Shown: one piece after another, positions 1 to 6,645 of the stretch
Numbering within the stretch: position 1 is the stretch's first letter
Layout: each line of letters starts with the position of its first letter
DNA from: Nitrospira sp.
Lineage (GTDB): Bacteria > UBA9089 > CG2-30-40-21 > SBAY01
Assembly (NCBI GenBank): GCA_005239945.1
Contig: SBAY01000372.1
Coordinates: 1 to 10,718 of the forward strand
Direction: 5' to 3'
Length of the DNA: 10,718 nucleotides
The notes under the pieces: model-generated
Databases searched by the model: none
What the model was told of the DNA's origin: nothing
What the model saw: only the letters and a program-made list of their open reading frames with translations
Translations under genes and position numbers: made by a program

Positions 1-202
1 GACGAAACCTGACAGTTGAATTTTCAAAGATCTAATTATCCCCCAAAGGGAAAGATACATCCTGAATTATCAAATTTGTTCCAAAAATGTTCCAAAAATT
101 CCTTTTTTATCTTAATCTTCTATTTTTCCCTCTATCCCTTCTTAATCTCTCCTTATTTTTTTTCTCATTTTGCAGAAGTCTATACAAGTTACATTTAATC
201 AG
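1..202. other. T-rich intergenic stretch, no gene seen
   Basis: No convincing gene is present. The plus-strand reading frame here is phenylalanine-rich low-complexity sequence in a T-rich tract, without a ribosome binding site. An 11-bp unit, TGTTCCAAAAA, is repeated in tandem at 77-87 and 88-98. On the minus strand, AAGGAGAG lies near 150-160, too far from any visible start to assign. This stretch lies downstream of the methyltransferase gene, and I could not find a convincing terminator hairpin. Confidence 0.6.
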
Positions 203-991
203 TCAACTCCTTAAAGCCTCAACCTCTAATCGCACCATCTGAATGTGGATAAAACCTTCTTCGTCCATTGGACAGGATTGAATATATCTATCTGCTATCT
301 CACCAATGAAATCCTCACGAGATTCCTCAGGGATACGCTGTGTAAAAGGGAGCCATGTGGTCCGAATCCATCCCAACAAACTATTTTTGCTCTTATACAC
401 CATATCCTTTGGGATTAGCTCGACTCGTTTTACCTCAAACTCAACATCTTTCAGCCAAACCCTGTATTCATTTGCTCCATAAAAAGCCCAGGGAAAGACA
501 AAATCAGTAAAGTATCTCTGCCACTTTTTGCTATGGACAATTGTTTCCGAAACCTTCAGGATTTTGGCGGCATTCCCTTTACCACCCATCTGGAGCAAAA
601 TCCTTCCACCAGGTTTTAAACCCCTTTTAATCCCTCTAAGTATTGCCAGATGGGCAGTGACCCAATGAAGAGTAGAGGTAGAAAAGATAAGATCAAATTC
701 ACTGATAAAATTTATATCCCTTGCATCCATCAGTTGAAAGGTAAGATTTGGGTATATCTTTGAAGAAAATTTTTCGCGGGCAAAATTTATCATTTCTTCA
801 GAATTATCAATACCTAAGACCGAACCGTTAGGTAATTTTTCAGCAATCTCAGCCGTAACCTTGCCATCACCACATCCAATATCTAAAACCCTTTCATTTC
901 CCTGGAGAGCGAGTTTTAGTATAAGTTCTTGCGCCCATTTTTGTTGCTCAGCGGAATTTTTGTGGTAATCCTCTGCATTCCATTTATACAT
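203..991 (-). CDS. Tam-like class I SAM-dependent methyltransferase
   Basis: This 262-residue protein matches the trans-aconitate 2-methyltransferase/malonyl-CoA O-methyltransferase type of class I methyltransferase. The N-terminus (WNAEDYHKNSAEQQKWAQELI) is the typical lead-in. The SAM-binding glycine loop is VLDIGCGDGK at about 36-45, with the acidic adenosine-binding end GIDNSEEM at about 60-67. The motif IV/post-motif region is FDLIFSTSTLHWV at about 99-111, and LKPGGRILLQ follows at about 124-133. Length fits the Tam family. Start is ATG at 991; no strong Shine-Dalgarno sequence sits directly upstream. The start overlaps the stop codon of the alpha/beta-hydrolase relic (ATGTATAAATG), so translation may be coupled to that remnant. 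The substrate cannot be told from sequence; Tam-like proteins act on small carboxylic acids, but many relatives differ. The gene is intact. Confidence 0.85.
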   Translation of the reverse strand: MYKWNAEDYHKNSAEQQKWAQELILKLALQGNERVLDIGCGDGKVTAEIAEKLPNGSVLGIDNSEEMINFAREKFSSKIYPNLTFQLMDARDINFISEFDLIFSTSTLHWVTAHLAILRGIKRGLKPGGRILLQMGGKGNAAKILKVSETIVHSKKWQRYFTDFVFPWAFYGANEYRVWLKDVEFEVKRVELIPKDMVYKSKNSLLGWIRTTWLPFTQRIPEESREDFIGEIADRYIQSCPMDEEGFIHIQMVRLEVEALRS

Positions 992-1163
992 ATCTTGTTT
1001 TTGTAAAGAACCCCCTTCCTTCCGTGAATAAAAATTTTTCCTTTATTTTAAGAAATCCCAGCAGGTGCTTGACGACCAGCTCAGGCTGCTCTTCCTGCAA
1101 AAAATGACCGCAGTCCGGCATGATGACCATCGCGGCGTTGGGGATGTCTTTCTGCTTTTCCAT
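984..1163 (-). pseudogene. C-terminal relic of an alpha/beta-hydrolase
   Basis: A 59-residue frame begins MEKQKDIPNAAMVIMPDCGH and continues FLQEEQPELVVKHLLGFLK. That is the end of an alpha/beta-hydrolase of the haloalkane-dehalogenase-like kind: the Gly-His after the last beta strand carries the catalytic histidine, followed by the C-terminal helix. The nucleophile elbow, the acid residue and the rest of the fold are absent, and an in-frame TAA lies three codons before the ATG, so this is a fragment. Bases about 1062-1155 are markedly GC-rich compared with both flanks, and composition returns to AT-rich at the LKIKEKFLF segment. This suggests a short piece of foreign DNA. The tail after GFLK is probably accidental coding into the following leader. 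Its stop overlaps the start of the methyltransferase gene. Confidence 0.6.
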
Positions 1164-1173
1164 TTTCCCTTAC

Positions 1174-2456
1174 TTACACTACGCAAGATGGGTAAAGTGT
1201 TACATTCTCTTTAATGAATGATTCTATCTCATCATTTACATTTCTAATCTTGTGCAATTCCCCTCTTTTTGCAATATCAACAATGGATTCTTTTAAATTC
1301 TGTATATTCTGCCCTGCCCAATGGATATTACTCCATGCTTTACCCAACATCTGCAACCTGTAAGCTTCATTTAAAAGTTTTCCAGCAACAAGATAATTTT
1401 CTCTTCTAAAATCCTCTGGAATAAACCGTTTTATCCTATAAGGTATTTTATACTTCTCGCATAAGGCAAATAATTTTTTATGAATCTTTACCGCATAACT
1501 TCTCTTTGGCTCATAAGTTCCTTCATAAGAATCTGGATTATATCTGAATTGATAAAGCCCTTCGTATCCTTCTACAAATTCCTGGTAGTTTTCTTTTAAA
1601 TGTTTCAAAAACCATTTTGCTTGCGCATCCCTCATTGTCATACCACCACCAAAGAGGATATAATCTGCTTCTACTTCTTTGGTGTTTTTTACCATCTCTT
1701 CTAAAGATTCATCAGAATCACAAAGGAATGGAACAATCGGAATGAATAATATCCCAGATTGGATATTCTTTGCTCTTTCTTTTATTGTCTTTACTACATT
1801 AAATCTTGTATGAGGATAGGGAACCCTTTCCTCTAAGAATCTTGCTGCTTGAGGATTGCTTGTAGTAATAGTGATAGAGACATTACACCAATTATTTCTC
1901 CCAATCGTAATGCCTCAGTTACGGGTGTGAAGAGGTATTATTGTGAATCCAAATGGCATGGCTATTTTAAGGAATTTCAATACAATTGCATCAGTCGCTA
2001 TCTTTCTAGTCTGACAACTTCACACCCCGTAACTGAGGGATTACTCCCAATCTTTTCTAATAAATCCAGATCCCTTAAGACCAATTTTGATTTAGTAATA
2101 ATATGAACAGGGTATTTATGTTTTTCAAGGACTTCTAAACATTGCCTGGTATTCTTAAATTTTGCTTCGGCTGGTTGATAAGGGTCACAAGCTCCTGAAA
2201 AAGCAACAACATCGGGTAATAATGCCCTTGCATTAGTCAATCTTTTATCAAGCATCGAAGATACATCCTTCTTTATGATAATATCATTCTCAAAATCTGT
2301 AGGCAGATGATATTTCTCGCTCCGGGAGTCGCAATAGACACAACCAAACTGACAGCCATTATATGGATTAATCCCATATCTATTCCAAAACCAACTATCT
2401 ATGAATTTATGCTTATTTAAGATAGATTTATATTCTTTTTCTTGATAGTTTACCAT
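1174..2456 (-). pseudogene. SPL-family radical SAM protein, split by a MITE
   Basis: The N-terminal part (2456 down to about 2045) contains NGCQFGCVYCDSRS, the CxxxCxxC cluster that binds the radical-SAM 4Fe-4S centre, followed by FSGACDPYQPAEAKF and HIITKS, typical of the spore photoproduct lyase/Rv2578c-like family. After GS the frame enters inserted DNA and stops near 1998. The gene resumes beyond the insertion as NWCNVSITITTSNPQAARFL, running through FVPYPHTRF-like and LFIPIVPFL segments and GGGMTMRDAQ to the stop at 1174. Removing 146 bases (138-bp element plus 8-bp duplication) gives one continuous frame of 379 codons, so the inactivation is simple and probably recent. The start overlaps the end of the AlkD-like gene by 7 bases, so the two were translationally coupled. 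Family members repair DNA or act on other substrates; a repair role is inferred from the neighbour. Confidence 0.88.
1907..2044. mobile_element. 138-bp MITE with terminal inverted repeats and 8-9 bp target duplication
   Basis: The ends are inverted repeats of about 26 bases: the left end begins GTAATGCCTCAGTTACGGG then TGTGAAG, and the right end is its complement with a mismatch at base 6 and one extra G in the G run. The flanks TCCCAATC at 1899-1906 and 2045-2052 are a direct repeat (9 bases if the ambiguous C is included). The target gene is restored when the element and one flank copy are removed. The interior (about 80 bases) has no coding capacity. It is a non-autonomous element, presumably moved by a DDE transposase encoded elsewhere. 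It is not an attC site: it lies inside a gene and carries a target duplication. Confidence 0.88.
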
Positions 2457-3118
2457 ATCAATTTTCTCCCACCGTGCTTAACAATATATTTTACATTTCT
2501 GTCTGGAGAATCCTTGTAGTTTTCAATAAATTTCTTTACCTTATCAGGATATTTCTTGGATAAATCCCGAAGCATCCAGGCTATAGATTTGTTTACAATA
2601 GGTTCATCCTGGGGAATTATCTCCTGTAAAATATTCAGTCCCCAATCTACATCCATATTGCAATATTTTACTCCTACCAGGGTTGATACCACGCCAAGTC
2701 TTCTATGCCACTTGTTATCGCTTTTTATCCAGACCGCTACCTTTTCTGCTATTTTATCTGGTGATGTTCTATAGCAGCCTTTAACTGCTCTTGTAGCAAG
2801 ATTATCCGTAATGTACCAATTACTTCCTTCAAGATTTATCTTTACAATTAGATTTACTACTCTCCCAAAATGTTTACCCGATAACATTCCTAAGATATTG
2901 GATAATACAACAGTTATTGATGAAACTTTCAAAACATCACTATTAGATTCAACCTTTCTACCTTTTACCTCTTGCCATAACCTTTCTACTAATTCAAATC
3001 CATCTTTTGGGATACCCAATAAAGATTTACCAATTTCATAAGAGATCTTATCTAACTTTGCAAAAGGGATTTTTTCCTCTGTAAGATTAACTACCCTATT
3101 TATTATTAAATCGAGCAT
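2450..3118 (-). CDS. AlkD-like DNA alkylation repair protein (HEAT repeats)
   Basis: This 222-residue alpha-helical protein fits the DNA alkylation repair family (AlkC/AlkD, PF08713), DNA glycosylases built of HEAT-like repeats. Diagnostic segments are NWYITDNLATRAVKG at about 98-112, in the position of the AlkD W..D region with Asp as the likely catalytic acid; WIKSDNKWHRRLGVVSTLV at about 131-149; and EPIVNKSIAWMLRDLSKKYPDKVKKFI near 172-198, the usual last repeats. AlkD enzymes excise N3- and N7-alkylpurines without base flipping. The start is ATG at 3118 with AAGGAAA upstream. The 3' end overlaps the radical SAM gene start by 7 bases (ATGGTAA). It is the first gene left of the last attC, 56 bases from it, so it could be a cassette that lost its own attC or the flank of the array. 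Confidence 0.8.
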   Translation of the reverse strand: MLDLIINRVVNLTEEKIPFAKLDKISYEIGKSLLGIPKDGFELVERLWQEVKGRKVESNSDVLKVSSITVVLSNILGMLSGKHFGRVVNLIVKINLEGSNWYITDNLATRAVKGCYRTSPDKIAEKVAVWIKSDNKWHRRLGVVSTLVGVKYCNMDVDWGLNILQEIIPQDEPIVNKSIAWMLRDLSKKYPDKVKKFIENYKDSPDRNVKYIVKHGGRKLIW

Positions 3119-3175
3119 ACTAATTTCCTTTTAAATCGCAAATGGACAATCATTTTAATTAGAGGGGGCGAAATT

Positions 3176-3263
3176 TCGCCTAAAGTTTTCGGTGTTTGTG
3201 AAGTGCAAGCCTAAGCAAGCATTTGGATGAACATAGCGAACCACAAACACCGTGTTAGGCGAA
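3176..3263 (-). other. attC site closing the PhzF-DUF169 cassette
   Basis: Plus-strand ends are CGCCTAAAG and GTTAGGCG. Inside them CGGTGTTTGTG pairs with CACAAACACCG, leaving unequal spacers (GTTTT versus T) and a central variable loop containing GAACATAGCGAACC. On the cassette strand the entering R'' box is CGCCTAAC, but the crossover R' box reads TTTAGGC instead of GTTAGGC, so its G is missing. It may be a poor substrate. This is the leftmost attC seen. Confidence 0.8.
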
Positions 3264-3289
3264 GTTTGACCTCCTTTGCTTTTCCTGTT

Positions 3290-4058
3290 TTAGCCAACAT
3301 TTTTTCTCCTTTCATTTTGAATTCTTTGTGCAATCTTAGCCCATCTTTCAGTATACAAAAAGCTCCCCTTCATCTCCTTGTACATTTCTAACAGCAGGTT
3401 AAAGGGAAAGGCTAAAGTCATCAGTTCTTTAGGTAGTCTCGCTCTTGCTGAGATATCATGGAGTCCCCAAACCGCTTTTTTTTTCACCACTTCGGGCGTA
3501 TCGTAATGGCAAGGTAATGATAGAACCACAGGCTGAAGCAAATCTCGCTACTAATCGGTTTTCTTCTTCAGGGGCATCGAAGTAGAGCAGATAGACCAGG
3601 GCACTGAGTTGGTCGGCGTTGGCGAAGAATATAACCACTTCGGGTTTCTCTGAATCACTAAATTTCTCCAGTGGCCTGAATACAGCTACACCCCTGGTTT
3701 TCTCCTGAGGTCTCAGGGATTCTACATATCTCTTTGCCAACCTGGGTGTCTTGACAAACCGTTCGCACCCCCTACCAATCAATCCCCCATGGGATAGGAA
3801 ATATTCTATCCCTGTAAATATCCAATCCTTATAACCAAGATGAAAGGCTGAACACTCCCAACTTGTGGAATTTTCATCAAAGGCTACGGTTTTACCCTTA
3901 GCACTTGCCAATATCAAAGGCACGATACAACCGTTCCCTGGCTCATTGAACCCCATTGCTTCTTCTGGTTTCTTATCTGCAAAATAGAAACCAACCGGAG
4001 AATATTGCATAGCCAATTTTTGTTTAAAAACCTCACCTATTTTCGATGTTTTTATCAT
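3290..4058 (-). pseudogene. DUF169 family protein, frameshifted at an A9 tract
   Basis: The first frame, MIKTSKIGEVFKQKL to ACGSIITLPLRYARSGEKK, is the bulk of a DUF169 (PF02596) protein: AMQYSPVGFYF near the start, GCIVPLILASAKGKT, FHLGY, and VVIFFANADQLSALVYL. After a run of nine A residues (plus strand T 3476-3484) the frame is lost. The family's C-terminal block continues in the next frame as KKKAVWGLHDISARARLPKE then SFLYTERWAKIAQRI, ending at 3290. One base fewer in the A run gives 256 uninterrupted codons. This could be a true mutation, a sequencing error or slippage at the A tract. The start ATG shares one base with the PhzF stop (TAATG) and has GGAGAG upstream, so the two are coupled. 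DUF169 has no established biochemical role known to me; its conserved cysteines suggest metal or cofactor binding, which is inference. Confidence 0.85.
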
Positions 4059-4936
4059 TATATCGTAAACTCTCCTCTTCCAACATAAGCACATGCTCCA
4101 CCTATCTTTATTAGATACTTGTTATCTTTAAGCTCACCTTTCATCAGTATTTTTGATGCTCGTCCCATCTCTATTCCCTGTTCATTTTGGATTTCGAAAG
4201 ATTTATCAAAAATATCGTATTTTAAGAGATATGCTGTTAAAGGACCAGCTGCGGCTCCAGTGGCTGCATCCTCTATTATTCCTAAATGTGGAGCAAAGAA
4301 CCTCGTGTGAACCTTTGCTTCGGCATTCATAGTCTCCAGTGTAAATAGATAAGGCGCCAGAGAATCCTTATTCTTGAAGAACTTGTTCAGGTTGTTCACA
4401 TGACCATTTGCCCTTTGAATTGCAGAAAGATTTTTAACAGGGATTATGAGCATATTAATTCCTGTTGAAACCTCTTCAATGGGTAAATTATCTGAAATAT
4501 CTTCAGGTAACAAACCGACTAAATCCGCGATCTCTTTCTTATTTGTATATTGATCAAAGAATCCTGGTTCTTTCTGGGTCATCCAGATAATACCATTCCT
4601 TTTTTCAAGAGGAATAATACCTACTTTTGTTTTCAATTTTAATATATTCCTCTTTTTTGGCCATATATCAAAGATATTCATAATAGAATAGGCGGTTCCC
4701 AATATTGGATGACCAGCAAAGGGCAGTTCAAATTTGAGCGTAAATATCCTTATCTCAAAATCCGCCTCTGAATCACTACTATTGAAAATAAAAGTTGTCT
4801 CTGAATAATTGATTTCGTTGGCTAATTTTTGCATCTGTTCGGTATTTAATCCATCAGCATCCGGGAAGACTGCCAATTGGTTACCTGAATAGGGAATATC
4901 TGTAAAAACATCAATAAAGATACATTCTTTTTTCAT
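4058..4936 (-). CDS. PhzF-family isomerase/epimerase
   Basis: This 292-residue protein has the two-domain diaminopimelate-epimerase-like fold of the PhzF family (PF02567). Seen directly: FIDVFTDIPYSGNQLAVF at 8-25; NEINYSETTFIF at 40-51 with Glu46 in the place of the PhzF general acid/base; ELPFAGHPILGTA at 70-82; and the C-terminal repeat signature EDAATGAAAGPLTAYLL at 222-238. The segment RIFTLKFELPF has LK where RIFTP is common. PhzF itself isomerises a phenazine precursor, but most family members have unknown substrates and no phenazine genes are near. The start is placed at 4936 because GGAGG lies 4 bases upstream; a longer frame to 4981 would begin inside the attC site. It is the first gene of its cassette and is coupled to the DUF169 gene. 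Confidence 0.92.
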   Translation of the reverse strand: MKKECIFIDVFTDIPYSGNQLAVFPDADGLNTEQMQKLANEINYSETTFIFNSSDSEADFEIRIFTLKFELPFAGHPILGTAYSIMNIFDIWPKKRNILKLKTKVGIIPLEKRNGIIWMTQKEPGFFDQYTNKKEIADLVGLLPEDISDNLPIEEVSTGINMLIIPVKNLSAIQRANGHVNNLNKFFKNKDSLAPYLFTLETMNAEAKVHTRFFAPHLGIIEDAATGAAAGPLTAYLLKYDIFDKSFEIQNEQGIEMGRASKILMKGELKDNKYLIKIGGACAYVGRGEFTI

Positions 4937-4960
4937 GTTTCCTCCTAAACTTAGCGCTTT

Positions 4961-5030
4961 CGCGTAACGGTTCCAGCGCAAACGGAGTGCGTTAGCATTT
5001 GGAATTTACTCGTTTGTGCTGTGTTAGGCG
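4961..5030 (-). other. attC site closing the PIN toxin-antitoxin cassette
   Basis: A 70-bp palindrome with plus-strand ends CGCGTAAC and GTTAGGCG. Arms AGCGCAAACGGAG and CTCGTTTGTGCT pair with one mismatch and one extrahelical G, the single-base bulge expected in an attC L box. Spacers are GGTTCC and TG. It is the shortest attC here. The stop codon of the small antitoxin gene is formed by its CGCCTAAC box. Confidence 0.85.
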
Positions 5031-5182
5031 ACGTGTGCCACCTTTTTTGGTTTTCTTAAATGCTCAAATTTTTTAGCCAAAAGCTCAAGTTGTTCCCTTT
5101 CTGAAAGCCCTGATAACTTCTGTTCGGCTTCCTTTTGTAATTTCCGCTTCATTTCTACAGCATCAAATTTTTTAACCTTCAT
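5024..5182 (-). CDS. Small basic protein, putative antitoxin of the PIN toxin
   Basis: This 52-residue protein, beginning MKVKKFDAVEMKRKLQKEAE, is charged and predicted mostly helical, with EREQLELLAKKFEHLRKPKK near the end. The KKFDAVEM...L...LS..EQLELL..KF pattern resembles short proteins found next to PIN genes of this type, which are annotated as antitoxins; I rely on memory of that pattern, without a search. A strong GGAGGTG lies 4 bases before the ATG, and the gene overlaps the PIN stop by 11 bases, which points to coupled translation. The TAA stop lies inside the attC R'' box. The order toxin then antitoxin is the reverse of classical VapBC. Confidence 0.75.
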   Translation of the reverse strand: MKVKKFDAVEMKRKLQKEAEQKLSGLSEREQLELLAKKFEHLRKPKKVAHVA

Positions 5183-5633
5183 AAATCACCTCCAATGGGC
5201 TTCTAATTTCAAGCATAGGGTATCCTAACTTGAGATTTACCGTGTTTATTAAATGAATGCGATTTAAATTTACGATATGTTTAAAGTTCCAGCTCACTAA
5301 AACATCTACTCTTTCCACAGTTGCAATAGCTATATGCCTAGCATCTGAAAGACTATTTTCTGCAATCACACCTTCTTTCAAATAGGCATTTGCAAGGGAT
5401 ATTGACTCTTCATTGAGAAAAACATATTCAATGTTGTCTTCTGTAACCCCGTTTAACACTTCCTTAACATTTTCGGGCGATCTCTCAAGTTCAAATAATA
5501 CCAAATCGGAGATTACAAGCCTCTTTCCCCCCGCTATAAATTCCTCAAACAATTGGTGTGAATACTTCTCAAATTCGTTATCAAAACAACCACCAATTAC
5601 TGATGTGTCTACATAAATACGAGGTCTAAACAT
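5172..5633 (-). CDS. PIN-domain protein, probable VapC-type toxin
   Basis: This 153-residue protein has the PIN nuclease layout: RIYVDTSVIGG at 5-15 with Asp9 as the first metal ligand, FELERSP with Glu48 or Glu50, NSLSDARHIAIATVERVDVL with Asp97, and SWNFKHI at 114-120, a signature of one PIN subfamily where Asn replaces the last acid. PIN toxins are Mg-dependent RNases, commonly cutting tRNA or rRNA. The start is ATG at 5633 with AAGGAAAGG just upstream, 39 bases from the preceding attC. The AT-rich leader (TAATATTTATAAGGATATAAGG) could hold a cassette-borne promoter, as toxin-antitoxin cassettes often do, but no clear -35 box is visible. The overlapping 52-residue gene is the likely antitoxin. 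The gene is intact with all expected acidic residues. Confidence 0.88.
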   Translation of the reverse strand: MFRPRIYVDTSVIGGCFDNEFEKYSHQLFEEFIAGGKRLVISDLVLFELERSPENVKEVLNGVTEDNIEYVFLNEESISLANAYLKEGVIAENSLSDARHIAIATVERVDVLVSWNFKHIVNLNRIHLINTVNLKLGYPMLEIRSPLEVIYEG

Positions 5634-5671
5634 TTCCTTTCCTTATATCCTTATAAATATTATGGCACATG

Positions 5672-5844
5672 TCGCCTAACGTTTTCGGTGTTTGTGAAGC
5701 CCAGCACTTTTTTGTCAAATTTTCTTCTCCATATCACTGGAACCCTCATATTCTTTGTCTTGTCAAGCAGGCTTACATTGCCTGATACAAAAAGTGCTGG
5801 GTTTGGGCGAACGAAGTGAGCCACAAACACCGTCTTATCTGAAG
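5672..5844 (-). other. Long attC site closing the zinc-ribbon cassette
   Basis: Plus-strand left end CGCCTAAC, then CGGTGTTTGTG pairing with CACAAACACCG at 5822-5832; right end CTTATCTGAAG. Unlike the other sites the variable region is extended: CCCAGCACTTTTT at 5699-5711 pairs with AAAAAGTGCTGGG at 5783-5795, giving a hairpin of about 170 bases. The crossover box on the cassette strand is intact (GTTAGGC). The other box is the divergent AGATAAG, which matches this cassette's own 5' end. Confidence 0.8.
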
Positions 5845-5857
5845 CCAGAGCATATTT

Positions 5858-6045
5858 CTAAAGTTTGATACAAACAAACATTGGATAATACTCGTAACCT
5901 GCAAGACCCGAAGGCTCTACAGCAGATTTTGGAGGTTCATACCTCAATTGTTTAACTTCAAAACCTATCTCTTTTAACAAGTCAGTAAAAATATCCAACT
6001 TGAATAGTCCACATAAATGACGGTCAGTATGTATCCCTCCCCTTT
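5858..6045 (-). pseudogene. C-terminal relic of a SAM methyltransferase
   Basis: A frame without an ATG reads GGIHTDRHLCGLFKLDIFTD then LLKEIGFEVKQLRYEPPKSA and ends YEYYPMFVCIKL before TAG at 5858. HLCGLFKLDIFTDLLKEIGFEV is the characteristic end of many class I methyltransferases, where CGLFTLD precedes the last helix and strand. In-frame TAA codons lie immediately upstream in the CTTTCTTA repeat tract. All catalytic motifs are missing. The fragment follows the zinc-ribbon gene directly in the same cassette, so it is probably the tail of an older cassette gene. Confidence 0.6.
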
Positions 6046-6087
6046 CTTACCTTTCTTACCCTTTCTTAGTCCCCTTTCTTACTTCGT
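6042..6087. repeat. Tandem CTTTCTTA repeats at the zinc-ribbon gene end
   Basis: Four copies of CTTTCTTA(C/G) occur with spacings of 9 to 14 bases. The tract straddles the stop codon of the zinc-ribbon gene and encodes its RKGTKKG tail; it also supplies the stop codons upstream of the methyltransferase relic. It looks like replication slippage. Confidence 0.7.
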
Positions 6088-6598
6088 ATTTCACAACACA
6101 ATATCCTTCGCAAGAATCATACTTCCCCTCTCTTTCTGCTTTTGTCAAGCCGCATCTTGTACATTGATAGTAAGGATCTACAGTCATCTCTTCGCCAGGA
6201 TAAAGGCCCACTTGGATAGTTGTACATGGTCCCCACCAGTGGTGAAGTTTCTTTCCACAACGGAGACATTTATCATATCTGTCGTCTGGATTATGATGAC
6301 GGTGAAGTTCCTCTCCATAACGGAGACATTTATCATATCTGTCGTCTGGGTTATGATGATGAACTCTAGTGATCTTTTCGGAACATCTTTTGCATCTTGC
6401 CACCTGCTTACAACTTTTGTTAGGTCTCGTGGTGTACCGCCACTTTCCAAAATCATGGACAACAGGAGGAGTTGTTGCATGATCAGGTTTGCCACAACGA
6501 AGACACTTTCGTTCTTGCTTACACGATTTTGTCGAGAAGTACTTCCAGTCTCCGAAAACGTGAGAAAGCAGAAAGCATAGTACCTTATTACACAACAT
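6056..6598 (-). CDS. Cys/His-rich zinc-ribbon repeat protein
   Basis: This 180-residue protein starts at ATG 6598 (MLCNKVLCFLL), chosen for GGGAGGGAG directly upstream; a longer frame to 6922 crosses the attC and a repeat element and is rejected. It contains repeated units of the form H-x-F-G-x-W-x-Y...S-C-K-Q-x3-C-x-R-C, at 13-36 and 48-73, as seen in prophage and environmental zinc-ribbon proteins. CxxC pairs are Cys32/35, 69/72, 111/114 and 146/149. Residues 81-100 and 101-120 are a 20-residue tandem duplication (HHNPDDRYDKCLR), and the first copy has lost a ligand (CLRYG for CLRCG). The tail is lysine-rich. The hydrophobic N-terminus is short and not a convincing signal peptide. Metal binding is likely; the cellular role is unknown. 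It is the only intact gene in its cassette. Confidence 0.75.
   Translation of the reverse strand: MLCNKVLCFLLSHVFGDWKYFSTKSCKQERKCLRCGKPDHATTPPVVHDFGKWRYTTRPNKSCKQVARCKRCSEKITRVHHHNPDDRYDKCLRYGEELHRHHNPDDRYDKCLRCGKKLHHWWGPCTTIQVGLYPGEEMTVDPYYQCTRCGLTKAEREGKYDSCEGYCVVKYEVRKGTKKG
6241..6360. repeat. Two-copy 60-bp tandem duplication
   Basis: Copies 6241-6300 and 6301-6360 differ at only a few positions and lie in frame, adding exactly 20 residues to the zinc-ribbon protein. The closeness of the copies suggests recent slippage or unequal exchange. Confidence 0.9.
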
Positions 6599-6602
6599 TG
6601 CG

Positions 6603-6641
6603 CTCCCTCCCTTTCGTTCGAAAGCAACGAAGTAGAGGGAG
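6603..6641 (-). promoter_or_regulatory. Hairpin covering the zinc-ribbon gene ribosome binding site
   Basis: On the transcript strand CTCCCTC (6641-6635) can pair with GAGGGAG (6609-6603), supported by a second stem of CTTCGTT with AACGAAA. The 3' arm is the Shine-Dalgarno sequence of the gene starting at 6598. If it folds, the ribosome site is hidden. It could also be the trace of a small palindromic insertion. Confidence 0.45.
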
Positions 6642-6645
6642 ATTA

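Noticed and set aside
1..60. Possible CRISPR leader end (CTTTGAAAATTCAAC on the minus strand)
   Set aside because: No repeat or spacer is visible in the window and no cas gene; resemblance is too weak to claim.
16..198. Plus-strand open frame of 60 codons
   Set aside because: Low-complexity, Phe/Ser/Tyr-rich translation of a T-rich tract, no ribosome site, and opposite to every real gene.
1907..2044. Palindrome considered as another attC
   Set aside because: It has a target duplication, interrupts a gene in mid-frame, and its ends do not give paired R and L boxes.
1849..2106. Plus-strand frame across the MITE
   Set aside because: It crosses the MITE and both halves of the radical SAM gene in antisense; no homology is recognisable.
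4937..4981. Longer start for the PhzF gene
   Set aside because: It would begin inside attC, and the ATG at 4936 has GGAGG at good distance.
6017..6627. Two other long frames over the zinc-ribbon gene
   Set aside because: They are shadows created by the 60-bp duplication and biased composition; neither shows a recognisable domain.
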